Assembly: GCF_028389875.1 (NCBI RefSeq)
Contig: NC_084687.1
Location: 4,190,157-4,254,156 of the forward strand
From: Rhea pennata
Lineage: Eukaryota; Chordata; Aves; Rheiformes; Rheidae
Length of the DNA stretch: 64,000 nt
Direction of reading: 5' to 3'
Shown here: positions 33,726-45,400 of the stretch, one piece after another
Position numbering within the stretch: the stretch's first letter is position 1
Layout: each line of letters begins with the position of its first letter
Notes under the pieces: generated by a model
Database searches by the model: none
What the model was told of the DNA's origin: nothing
What the model saw: the letters and a program-made list of their open reading frames with translations, nothing else
Translations under genes and position numbers: made by a program

Positions 33726-34219
33726 GTCTCTAGAACCGCATCACCGAGAACTTCCGGCATGATCTTCCCCTTCTTGTTGGCCACCCTGCTGCCCACGTGC
33801 TGCTGCGCCAGGGCTGGGCCGCTCGCAGGAGCGTCCACCACGTCCCTGGCTGCATCCAGCTCCATGTCGCTGATGCTCGGCGTCAGGCAGCCTCGGCTTG
33901 CGCTGCTCCCAAGGGATCCGTCCAGGCTGATCTCCCGCAGCTCCCCCAGCACCTCATCCATGCTCTGCCCCCTGGCATCCTCCTGGGGCTCACAGCATGG
34001 GTGCTGCTGGCCTGCGAGCTTTCCACTGCCTGGCAGGACCCGCTCCAGCACGGCCACAGCAGGCGCCATGGGGCTGTTGTGGCCTTGGCCACCAGGCTCC
34101 TTCCCCTGTGCTCCGGGCTCCTGTGCCCCCCGTGTGCTTCGCCAGAGCCTAAAGAGTCTCCCGAGGAGCTGGAGCAGGGAGGGCCGACTGGGAGCCGGGG
34201 CAGCCCTCGGGGCATCCAT
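33726..34219 (-). CDS. Putative first coding exon of an unrecognised gene
   Basis: An open frame starts at the ATG at 34219 (in-frame TGA about 45 nt upstream, no earlier ATG). It runs 164 codons plus 2 nt to a consensus donor, GTAAGT, right after 33726. The product starts MDAPRAAPAPSRPSLLQLLG, has a basic amphipathic LLGRLFRLWRS segment (residues about 18-28), and a Gly/Pro-rich middle. It then has an acidic stretch with SMDEVLGELREISLDGS, a serine-rich SSASRGCLTPSISDMELD, and ends KIMPEVLGDAVLE. I do not recognise the family. The overall build recalls N-termini of the multi-copy MROH-like proteins of birds, but that is memory, not a match. Support comes from the donor and from a diverged copy at about 36.45-36.63 kb. 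A plus-strand frame of 374 codons overlaps it; I prefer the minus frame because it ends at the donor. It could still be a repeat-borne frame. Confidence 0.45.
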
Positions 34220-37200
34220 TTGCACCGGCACTCGGAGCGGGGCTCCTGGGCGGTCGGCGGCTCAACGACTCAGAACCAGATTCGAATCAAATGGCCCCAA
34301 ACCGCTTGGAACCCAGAGCCAGGGGCCGAACGTGCCCAGCCTGGAGCCCCGTGGGGGATGCAAGGCACACGCCGTGACTCGGCCTAGCCCCGAACCTTTG
34401 TAATGGCGAGAGAGGGTGGGAGGAAGGGGGGAGGCTCAAGGAAATGTGGGAGAGCCCCACAAGCGATGCACAATTACAGCCGAAGAGAGAAAGCTAAAAT
34501 ATTACTACTTCTGCAGGCGGCGGTGGAGCAAACGGCTTTTAAAATCAGCATTGGCGTTTGCCGTTACAATGCGATACAAACGCGACAGTAACAGCAGAAA
34601 CAGCAACGGCAGCAAACTCAATGACCAGTTTTGGAGGGACTCCCTGCCACCCCTGTCACCCGGCCATTACGGCACATTTTTGAGGGGTATTTTCTTAAGA
34701 GAGCAATATCAGTTAAAGGCATGATTTTTCTGCATTTTCCTGTGCTTGGCAAAGGCCTGTTACAGCTGCAGTGAGACCCGTATAAAGCTGCTGACGTAAC
34801 GTGCCGCTCATGGAAGCACGCTGGTAGAAGTTCATTTTTGACTCTACAGTAGGAGTTTCTTCTGGCTGGCTACACCGGCTGTGCTGGTGCCCGCTCGTCC
34901 TTGGCTCAGCTACCCCACAAGCGGCTGGCTGGAGGAAGGCTTTTTTCCCCCCCCTCAAACACACCTAAAACTGTCTTGTCATCATGACTGGTTGAAACTG
35001 AGAGATTCTCCCACCCCACAGCTGCATCCTCCCGTTTTTTTCCTCTGCCGTTGCCAGTGCTGGGAGGCCACCTGGTCAGCCAGCACAAGGCACAACTCCC
35101 ATAAAACATAGACCTCGCCCCTTGCCTCCACAAAAAAGTGTGCTTTCAAGGCAGTTCCTTGCTCGTGTTGGCACAGAGGGAGGGGTGCGAATGTGCAGCC
35201 GACTGCTGCACCCGTTCTAGCAGCAGCACAGATTTAGACTGCATTGAGCAATTTGCGAAACCACATCCTAAAATGACACGTGAGTTCTGAAATCAGAGGA
35301 TCTTTCTCTTTGACTGCAAGTGTACATCTCATTATTTGCAACAGCAAAATTTGGCTGCCAGTGCAAGCCGGGAACGTTTCTCACTAGCATCAGTGATCAA
35401 AAAGCTAGCGCAGCAGAGCCAGCTGGGAATTTCTTCCCTATTGCCTTGACACCTTAAAAACACTGCGATAGCAAATCAGGTTGTCTCCACAGCAGCAGAG
35501 CCACATACAGGATTTAGCTCACCTATCAAATGATCCACATACTTAGATGCCACCATCATTTCTTCATGTCCACATTGACCACTCCCATAACAGAATCAGA
35601 GCTTTCAAACTAATTTCCTGTTATCACTGGTATCTCCCCCTCTCTTTAACACCTCCAATATCCATTTGCAAATGTATGGCAGTACCAGGGTAAAAATACT
35701 CCTGCAGTCTGAGTCCCAACTGCCCACCTACACAGCTCAGACCCCAAAGTGGAGATCCACAAACTCTTTGTTTTATTTACTGTGGACACTGTGGAGTCAT
35801 CCAAGCCTTCTGCATGGTTATTTTCCATGGTTTTTGCTGCTAAATGTGATTAGATTCAGTTATGAACACCATATATCTGACGCTCACCCAACAGTACGTT
35901 CCCAGCTTACTTCTACAGACAAGCCACAGAGGTGTTATGCAACGCACTTGAGATAGAAGGGAAGTGGTTTGCAGGACTGCAAAGAAGAGGAAGGTTTTTA
36001 GATGAGATCCCCTTTTGCAGAAGTTCTCACTAACATTGCTGCTTAATGAAGTAACGCTAATAACGAACACTAAATCTGAAAATGGTGGGTACCATCAGGG
36101 CATTGCTGTGAACTCGGGGACATGAACATAATGCAGCTGCAAGAAGCCCAGGTTTCATAATGGAGCAGTTGGCATGTTCTGCTGGGTCTGTGCTAGTATT
36201 TACCCTAAAACTTGGCCTCACTGCTGTCATGCCAGCTGCTCTGCACAAGAACAGCCACCACCAGCACAAAGCAACAGAAGCACAGAGATAACGCAGTGAC
36301 AGAAAGAGTCAAACCCCAATGCCACCCAGGCAGAGACAAGCAACTACCACTGCTAAATTCACAGACAAAAATCACTTCAAGGTTTAGTGCAGACTTAAGG
36401 CTGTTTGCTAGGACCTCAAGGCCTCTCAGGACAAGGAGTTTCTCTGCCAACATGCTGTTGGTGTCCAGTGTCAGGCAGCATCTGCTTGTGCTGCTCCCAG
36501 CGGAGCCCTCCCGGCTGGTTTCCTCCAAGATCTTCCCCCGGCTCTGCCCCTTGGCAGCCTGGGTGCATCCGCCCAGGGCTCACGGCTCTGGGGCTGCCCT
36601 ATGAGCTTTCCTCGCTGATGGCAGGCAGGATTTTGGATTTCTGGGAAAGAACCAGACACAGACACTCTTAATGAACCATTTAAGTTAAAGTTCCCAACCT
36701 CAAGAAGTGCAAGGAGATGGTGCAACGGGAGAGGGCACCTCTGGAGCCACAGCTGGACCCACTGCAGCCATGGGCCCATTTTCTCTACTGAAACTCATCT
36801 AAGTAAGTCAGGGATTCAAAAATCCTTCTGTTCAGTTTTCTGGGTCAGGGAACATCTGCTCACAGGGCATGTTGTCCCAGTAGACAAACAGTGCTCCTAC
36901 CGTTGGACAGATAGGTAATTAGACAATTAGCAGTCAGGCATTTATACTGGCCTCAAACCTCCTTGCATTTTTCAGCCCCGACAGCAAAGTTCCTGGCAGT
37001 CTCCCAAGCTGCAAGGAGAAGAGAAAGAAGCTGGGACTAGCTTACTCCACTGAACAACTACCTCCAGCAATGCTATCTTGCTGCAATCTCTCCAAGGTGA
37101 ATCACTTCCTTTCCTCCAGCCACTGTGATTTTTCCTAAGCAAATCTCAGTAGATTTTGAATTTCCTAAGGCACTTGGTGGGAACTGTCTCCACTGTGACA

Positions 37201-37860
37201 AATACTTTTTTTTTCCTGGCAGAGCAATGCAGAAATTTCCTCTTAGTGATCAGAAACGGTCTAATGACTATCAGGCCTCCTGGCCTTACCTGCTGGGAAG
37301 CTCAGCAGAGCACACACCAGTCAAGTTAAGAAGCTGCAGGGATGTGCAAGGTAGCAGCTCAGGAGACAATCCCCGAGGTCTGTGTGGACAAAAAGGCCAG
37401 AAAATCACTGGAGAACCCCCAGAGAAGCCAAAGTCTCCCAGGGTGTCGCGGCACGCAGGGTGCTGTCATGGGCCATGACATTGCTCAGCACGGCAGGGCA
37501 GCCCTAGACCCTGCGCCCAGCGAGGCCTCCTGCGTTGCATGGCATCCCGCGGGTGGGCAATGCCACCTCTGCCCCCAGCCTCACTCCGGTCCCCCTCTAA
37601 TCCCCCCAAGGAGCCGCTTTCTCTCAGCCCTCTGCCCCAGGCCCCCAGCGCTCGGGCGGGCTCCCCCTCAGTGCACGGCGCTGCACGAAGCGGGAGCCCC
37701 GCGCCGCAGCCCCTTTCCCACGCTTCGGCCGCGGAAGGTGCCTCTAGAGGGAGCTGAGCCCTGCCCGGCTCCGCGTTTGCATCTATGGTCTGGGGTTGGG
37801 TTTCTTTCTTTTTTTTTTAACTTCTTCTTTTTCCTCCTCCTCCTCACCCCCCCCCCCCCC
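34220..37860. other. Intergenic region upstream of BAK1
   Basis: Apart from the broken exon copy, I see no gene. Bases 34.22-34.62 kb are the probable 5' flank of the minus-strand exon. The 34.8-36.2 kb part is AT-balanced with no recognisable repeat. From 37.45 kb the sequence becomes GC-rich toward the BAK1 promoter. Confidence 0.55.
36452..36629 (-). pseudogene. Degenerate partial copy of the 33.73-34.22 kb exon
   Basis: Read on the minus strand, this segment matches 33.87-34.04 kb over about 170 bp: GGAAAGCTC, GTGAGCCC, GGGGCAGAGC, GGGAGCAGC, ACAAGC/GCAAGC and TGCCTGACNC occur in the same order and spacing. At the protein level GQSRGKILEE and GSSTSRCCLT parallel GQSMDEVLGE and GSSASRGCLT. 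Indels move the frame, and a TGA falls in the aligned frame, so the copy is broken. Sequence to the left of 36.45 kb no longer aligns. Confidence 0.6.
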
Positions 37861-37865
37861 CCCCC
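37847..37865. repeat. Homopolymer C19 in the BAK1 promoter
   Basis: Nineteen C residues follow a T/CTT/CCT pyrimidine run, and a (CCGCG)4-like tandem follows shortly after. Such tracts can form i-motif or triplex DNA. Confidence 0.85.
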
Positions 37866-37904
37866 GCTCGCTTCCTTCCCCCGCGCCGCGCCGCGCCGCG
37901 CCGC

Positions 37905-38014
37905 TGCGCTCCGGGCGGGAGGCAGGAAGGAGGCGGCGGGCATGGAGCAGCTTCCCGGCGGGATGAACTAGCTGCCCGGGACGCCCCGTCCCGCCTGCTC
38001 CCCGCCGGGACGCA
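37905..38014 (+). other. BAK1: Putative noncoding first exon of BAK1
   Basis: The sequence leads into a GTGAGT donor after 38014 and would splice to the acceptor CTCTCCAG before 42339. The 5' end is a guess. A short frame starting at the ATG at 37940 stops after ten codons and would be an upstream open frame. An alternative donor is after 38035. Confidence 0.4.
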
Positions 38015-41000
38015 GTGAGTAGCGGGGACCCACAGGTAGCGCCGGGACGCCCTTTCTCCGGGTCCGGGCTGCCGGGAGCCGCGGGGGGGGGGAATCCACC
38101 GGGAGTCCCCGGGGTGCCAGCGGGCTCCGGGGCAGCGCAGGCAGGGCAGGAGGGGCGGCCGGAGCCGCGGGGTCACATCCTGCACCGCCTGGGGTGGGCT
38201 TCACCCAGCTGCATGTGTGCACAAGGTTAAAACGCGCAGGGGAGCCTCGCCGAGTGGTGCTGAGTTGTTCGCAGTAGCTGGCTGCTGGGCCAAGGCCGAC
38301 AGGTCCCACTCTGAGCTGGTTGTTGTCCCAAAAAGGGAATATTGCCTCTTTCAAAAATACGTTCTCCGGGTGTTTTTTTCTTCCTTGTGAGGCCATGCTC
38401 CAGCTGACACCCCCATGCAAGCGCGCAGGGGTTAGAGGTTCAGGGCGGACAGGATGGTTTGAATTGCCAGTGGGAAAAGCCGTGCCACGCTGAGGACCCT
38501 GGTGAGGTCTGTCCTGCTCTGCTCTGGGCTGGGATCTCGGACACGGGCATACGCACGCGCCACTTCGCAGAGACTTGCCCACGCAGTTTCCCGCCCAGCA
38601 GCGCTGGAGGCCACTGGGTCATGGGCGCGCAGGCTGTGGTGGGACCCCGACTGTCAGGTGTGAGTCCCCCTGGGCTTGCAGGCTGGCTTAACCACGGTGG
38701 CTTACCCACCCCGGTGGATGTGGGTAAATGCAAAACTGAGCAAATTCCCCTGCTTGCTCTTCTAGTCCAGGCTGGGAAGAGCAGGGCCAATTCTGCGCTG
38801 TCCATACGAGGATGGCAGTGGGGCCAGGGGTCCCATGGGATCTCTGTCTCAGAGAGGGCTAGATGCCAGGCATGCCAGGGCAGGCAGCCCTCTGATCCTG
38901 TGTCTGCTTGCTTTGCATCCCTTGCAGGAACTGCCCCTGTGCTCTGGTGCACGTGCCTGAGGTCAGGCCTGCACTGCCTTTCCCAGGGGACACCTCTGCA
39001 TCTCTTGGCACAGGATCTTTGTAACATGTTGAGGGGTACTCAGAAGCCCCATCAGAAGGTCCAGGCTTATTCACAGGGGTTGGGGCTGCGCCTGCTTGTT
39101 TCCACAGATCCTCTCCCCTCCTGCAGCTTGCAAGTCCACCTCCCTCCCTGGACCATCCCACCCATCTCCCCTGTGCCCAGCACTCGGGTGCTTTCCTTTG
39201 GAGAAAAGCTGGAGGCACACAAGACACATGCCGGAGACATTTAAGCGAAGGGGATGAGGGTGAAACAAAAGAGTTGAGGCAAAGGTCCTTTTTACAAGGG
39301 ACTAGGGACAGCTGAAAGGCTCCAGGAAGGCTGATTCTTTGCCTGGCATGTGCTCATTAATAAGATAAGACTCCTGTACCATCTCGGGGGTGTTGCTAAA
39401 TCTACATCCAAAGTGCTGCCTGCTGTTTTTAACCCTTTATGTCCTGCTGCAACCATGAAAAGTCAGGGTGGAGATGAATCTTTCAGCAGCTGCTGAAAAT
39501 TAGTTATTGCAAGTAACCCAGTATGATACTGGGGAGCTGCAGCTTCCCAAAGCCCCTCTCTTTAGCCCTGTCTCAGGTCCTGGAGAGACTTTACTTTCTG
39601 CAGCCTTATACTGTTTTTAAGTATATGGGTGTCCCATCCTGCTTCACACTCCTTCTTAATGCCTCCCAGCTCTCTCCTGGCATGGTATTCTGGTAACAAA
39701 GAGGGAATGGGGCAAATCAAAAGGGCATTGGGCTGTGAAGCGGGAGGAACTAAGGCAGCAGAGCTCTCGATACTGCAGTGAATGGGCTTTGACCCTCAAC
39801 AGAAACTGGAAGTGACCCTGTCTTGGGAGTTCATCAGGCTTGCAAAAGCAGGAGTTTTGGATTCCTAGGGCAGCGGGGAGGTGCAGTCAGAACTAAGCCC
39901 GTCATGACTGGGACGGGTCATGGGCTGGAGCGTGCCCGGTTATCTGGGACACAGCAGCCAGGCCCGGGATATGTGCTATGCGCAAAAGGGCCCGAGTGGC
40001 CAGTGTTGCAAGAGAAGAGAGCATTGCAAGAAACTATCAAGAAGGAAACTGAAAATGAAAGTTCATCTTAAATGATGGCAACAGACGCAGCCTGCCACAC
40101 TCATTTCCTAAGGGTTTGGCAGAGAGTAAGCATGAAGAATCACAAGTCAGCTGCTTCTCAGGAACTGGACTCCTGAGGGCCTGTGCTCACCAGACCTCCC
40201 TCAGATCTAGCCTCCAGATCCACATGAGAGAGACTCCCTGTTATTCATGGCTGAGGGCTGCATCAGGGCAGGGAGTTGATATTAAACAGAGTCAGCTGCA
40301 TGTACAGATGAAACTGTAAAAGCTCTGCAGGCAGTTCAGTTATTTGGCTGGGACTGTCTACATCCTACACCAGGGTAAGTGCAGTCTTACTGCAGTGCAG
40401 CAGTATGAGGTAGGGTATGAGGTAGGAATTTGTACTACTTTGGCTACCTGCTATATTCAGAGGACTGCCTTATGCCTGTTCTTGCTTCCCCTTGCAATGC
40501 ATTGAGGCCTTCATGCGAAGGAGGTACTGCAAGACTAGCCTTGCTGAGCACTCTAGGAGGGCCTGGGGCTGGAGATGCTAGCGCAGGAAGTGAGAGAGTA
40601 TTTCCTCTGTGGAGGAGGGGATGGGGGCACGTGCATCCGGCCCAAATACTCACTGAACTATCTCCACCGCGTTCCAGAGTAGAGACTACGAGCAAGTAGA
40701 GGAGCTGCTCTGGAGGCTGGGTCTCTGCTGATCTGGGCAAGTAGGAGCCAGTTCTGCTTCCAGCTTTAATCTCAGACCCAACTGCCGATCCTCATCCTGT
40801 TTGCAGCTTTTCCTTGGTTCCCCTGGGGATGGAGATGTTTGATGGTGGGGAGGAAAAGGGAATTCCTGTCCTGGAAGGCCTGTAGGAAAGAACAGCACCT
40901 CCATGTGTTTGTTACTAGGGCTCAAACTCTGTGAATGCAGATACGCAAATAAATGGTGGTTTCCTAAGCCATCCTGACAAACTTGTCATTTCTTGCCCCC

Positions 41001-42338
41001 CATCCCCACCTTGACTGGAGACTGTACTTCACACAGCTGTTTACGGTCTCAATCTGTTTTTTTTTCCTAAGTAATCTTCAGTGTGGGACTGTAAGCTTGG
41101 ATCACCTGTTGTGCTCCTAATCTTTATGTAGGTGGTTATTTCAGGTCATTAACCAGGTCATTACTGCTTTTTTGTCTAGAATATGATTTAAACTTTTGGG
41201 TGTCGGTGTGTCTTCATGAATTTAAAGGTAGTATAAATCAGAATAGCACCACTGATTTAGCTGATTTAACCCCTTAGGAAGTCTGACCTGGGAGCATGTA
41301 CTGGCATGTTAAACAAAAGGCTAGAAACTGCAGTGATCTCTCTCTAACCCTGACGTTTACCGTGTGGCCTCACTTCCTCCCTGCAAAAAGCAGGGGATGA
41401 TGTCAGTGTGACTAGCAGAGGGATAAAGCAGCTGAGGAATGCAAAGAGAAATCTGTAGAGGCCTGAAAACCCAGGTCTGGATTTAGGATGCCTCTGAAGC
41501 CTGGGGACAGTTAGAACTTTGCACTTGATTCTTATTTAATTTTCTTTTTCGGACTGGAGCTCAGGTGGTGTGAAAAATGGGAAATTGGAGCTTCTGGATA
41601 TAGAGGAAGAGAGAACTCACAGAAGCTGTGGGAAACAACACTGTCCCTAAGAGCAACACGAGGGAGCTGAGGCAGCCCAGTGTGGTCACGGGTTGGTCTG
41701 CGCTTGCCGTGCTCTGAAGTGTCGTGACTGCAGTTTGGGGCAGCTGCATTTTGCAGAGCTGTAGAGCCCCATGGCACAGCTCCCAGACAGCTCTGCAGAA
41801 GTGCTGCCACCCAGGAGAGCCTTCCGGGAGCAGCTGCGGGTCTGGGAGCCTTTTGTGCTATGATTTTGCTTTCACCCTAGCATGAAGGCACTGCAGATGA
41901 TGCTGTTGCATGGGCTGCGTGAGAGCCAGCACAGTCCCCATGGGACTTGCTGAGCAGGCCAAAGGAAGGCTGGCAGGTTTCCAGTGAGGGTGGGAAGATG
42001 GTGAAGTCGGGTAAGGAATGGGCCTATTTTCTGGCATATTAATGACTGCAAAGATCTTACTGAGAAGGGTCCGGAAGAGAGGAGAAATCTAGCCAAGGAA
42101 CTTGGTCTGGCCAGGAATCAAGGAGAAAGCATGCAGGAAAGGGAGGAGCCAGGGCACTAGCAGAGATAAAAGCAGGCAGCATTTCTCCTTTGAGCCCTTG
42201 CCTTGGCCAAAGGGGCTTCCTACTGCTGGCCCGTGAGGTGCATGAAGAAGCAAAAGGCTTCGAGTCTCCAGTTCTTTCCTCAGTGTTGCTGCTGACTGGT
42301 CATAACTTGGTTCGCTTTACTGTCTCTCACCTCTCCAG
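38015..42338 (+). other. BAK1: BAK1 intron 1 (if the noncoding exon 1 is right)
   Basis: 4.3 kb without a recognisable coding exon. It is GC-richer to about 39.2 kb and AT-balanced after that. I see no clear repeat. Confidence 0.55.
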
Positions 42339-42458
42339 GTAAAGCTGTTACTCTCAAGCATCTCTCTGCAATGGCCTCAGGGAATGATGGTGATCCACCA
42401 GGTGCCCGAGTACACTGGGATGGTGATGGGCGCAAGCTGTCACAAGAGGTCAATTCAG
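42339..42458 (+). CDS. BAK1: BAK1 first coding exon (with 32 nt of 5'UTR)
   Basis: The acceptor CTCTCCAG ends at 42338, the ATG is at 42371, and the exon ends at 42458 before GTAAAA. It encodes MASGNDGDPPGARVHWDGDG and RKLSQEVNS, plus one base of the following Glu. Confidence 0.9.
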
Positions 42459-45400
42459 GTAAAAAGTTTGCTGTGATATTTGGGGCTGGGGGGGGGGAGC
42501 ATTTTCAGCTGATTCTTCTTTTCCTGCACTGTTTCTTTGAAAAGAACACTTTTTTTTTTCCTACCACCAGGGCTTTTTGCAAGACTGAGATGACAAGTCA
42601 GCTCAGTAAGGCTAGGGTGAACAGAACTCTGAGGTTACCTCTGCTGGTCTCAGCCTGCTAGCTAGCAGACACTCATCAGTGATACTTGTCTTGCCTAAAT
42701 GGTTTCTGCTTAGGAGATGCTTGGTACTGGGTTAGGACTGTGGGCAGCAAAGGGGACTTGAAAGGCTCGAAGAGTGTGTAGGGAGCTGTCGAGGACTGGG
42801 GGATGCTGGCAACTCTCTGCGTGGACAGGCTGAGGCAGGCATGGGGGGGTGCAGAGGGGAACAGAGGTTTGGGTGTGGGATGCATTGCCTCAGCTGGCTG
42901 CCTGACGTACAACAGGTGCTTGGCATCATTTACTTTCCCTTCCGTGAGCACAAGATAGCCAAGGGTACATGACGTTTAAAACATGCAGAAGAACATGCCT
43001 TGCTGACCAATGCCTGGTCTCAGACAGCTGGTTTCAGTCTTGCTGCATCAGCTGCTGGATAAACTCAGGTCTCCAGTGTGTCTTGGCACAGCAGTGATGA
43101 AAAGTTATGGATCAAGAACAGCAAGAAACATCACCTTCTGTTTCCCGTGTGTGCAGAGTCCAGCAGACTGTATAATTGCATTTCCCAGTAGTGGGTGAAA
43201 CTGGGAACAGGGCCGAAAGAAACCCGGGAAAAACTTCAACTCCCGTTTCATCCCAAAATGATAAAAAGCCAAGCCACAGAGAGCTTTTAAGCATGGGTGA
43301 CTTCTTAACCTGTTTTGCAGGTGGACTTATAAATAAGGTGGAGTCACTGCAGCTCGGTCAATACTGGAGATTAGAAGCTATACTTAACAGCTTATGCATT
43401 TGAGTTTAGATCCAGTTCAAAGCTGTTTTATTGGCCTGATTTTATTACTTGTGCTGTAGTATTGCCTGCACTCCTCTCCACCTAGGAGTACCATTTGTGC
43501 TGGATCCTGCTTGAATACATCAGAGGGAAAAACTCATCCCTCTCATATCAAAGTCTATAAGGCATGAAAATAAATAAATTAGAGCAGTTGTTTACGTATG
43601 CTGATTTCCTGTTGAGGCTGATGAGATGCTGATGAGAAAAACAGTGAGAGGATCAGGCCCTAAACTCTAACCACACCATTGCACAGTCACACTTCCTGCA
43701 CGTTTGCAAACACTTACTGGCAGCGCTGGCATCCCTCTGTTTCCCAAAATTCAAAGGAGTCTGCCTGGAATTTGGAAGTGGGATCTCTGTGCAGCTCTTG
43801 GGACAGAAGCCACATGGAATCCAGTTCAAGCAGAAATGTGCAGCTTCTGCCAACACGTGCTATAGGATTACTGGGTGGAAGAGAACTTTCATCACCAGAT
43901 TCTGAGCCAGGTTTTCATTTAGGGCTCCACTTCTCTGTTTATCTACCTTTGGATGAGGTAGAGAGTGAAGAGATTTATCTGCTGCTCAAGGATTCATTCA
44001 AGTGTTGTTCTGAGCCCTTGTTCTGCCAGCTGTTACATAGGACATGAACAAGATGCTGCTGTTCCTGCCTAGGATGGGTGGCAATTTGTACTTCTTCTGT
44101 TGTCAGAACATTATAGACATCATATTCCTGACAGGATGTGATGAAGAGGAGGAGCAATTTAGCTCATGGATAGTCATGCAAAGGGGAGCAAGCATTGCAG
44201 GAGGAGGATTGGGAGGCCCAGCACCAACAGTTTTTAACTGAGCTCAGGAAACATGGTTCATACTTCAGAAAAGTAACTCATTAACCTACCTTGCCCTACT
44301 TCAGTTCTCATCTATAAAATGGGGATAGTAGCGCTTCCTTGTTCAGACACATTGCCAGGGTACACACACAGCTATGGGATTGGTATGTGTAAGTGCACCG
44401 AGGTTCAGATCCCATGGCAGTCCTCACACTTACAGGCCATGCCAAATGCAGCTCATTTGAACATGAACAGAGGTTAGTCTGAAAGACTTGGCATTTGCTT
44501 CACACTAAAAGTGCACCAAAGAGTAACTGTGGCTTAGCTGACCTGTGGGAACTTGTTAAAATGTTACTGAGTGTCAGGACCATTGGACAGAACTAGACTC
44601 AGCTCTGGGCTGGAAAATTCTCATAGTCTTGTCTTTGTTCTCCCCTTCCCATTTTTCCCTTTTCTTTTGATTTACCAGTGATGAGAATATTGTTTGTGTG
44701 GTCATACTTAGCTCTTGTATGGACCATGCTAGCTGGAATCCTAAAGCACTTTGCTAAGAAAGGTATAGGTATTGCTACATGAATTTTTAATGCTAGGGAA
44801 ACTGGGAGAGATTTGATGGAGCTCTCTAGAAGAATGTCCTGTGTTTCAGAGTTGTGCATGGAAACCCAGCCACCTCAAATCCCAGTTTGCAGTGTTGAGG
44901 TGGCAGCTGTTTTCTTCCTCAGGTTATCTGGGCTTTCTCATTTGTCTATGTGGTTAATACTCATGTAACATACCTAGTGAGAATTAAGGTTTGGTCCTAA
45001 GTTGTTTATCTTCAGCTCTGGACTTGATGTTGCACATGAAGTGGTCATGAGCTGTTAAAGAATTGTTAAGGGAATGTTGGTCACACGTCTTGAGTGGCCA
45101 TCTCCAAGGGCACCTGTGAAATGAGTAGAAAAAATATGACCTGCCTGTTTAAGTGTAGGCTCTCACAGATTCTGTAGAGCAAACAAAAATATTCAAACAT
45201 GCTCTTTTCTTGTCTGATGCCTTTGCATTTCCTATGATATATTTCCCACAAACAAGCATACAGTATTGGACTCCCCTATTGCATCTCCCATAGATATGGC
45301 TGTATGTGATTTACAGGAAAAAATAATCATCCTTCCTATGGCTGTGTTGGGGAATAACCCTGCTCTGGAGTTGCCTTTTCACTCCTTTACCCTGGCCAGC

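Larger units (their letters stand above)
37670..38200 (+). promoter_or_regulatory. BAK1: CpG island promoter of BAK1
   Basis: GC-rich, CpG-dense sequence with a pyrimidine-rich run and C19 (37847-37865), then a CCGCG tandem repeat (about 37881-37904). It lies 4.4 kb upstream of the BAK1 start codon, and the first strong donors downstream are GTGAGT at 38015 and GTAGCG at 38036. No TATA box is seen. Assignment to BAK1 is by position and orientation. Confidence 0.6.

Noticed and set aside
33279-34403. A 374-codon plus-strand frame antisense to the unknown exon
   Set aside because: The minus frame ends at a perfect GTAAGT donor and is echoed by the nearby copy at the protein level, while the plus frame has no supporting splice signal or familiar sequence.
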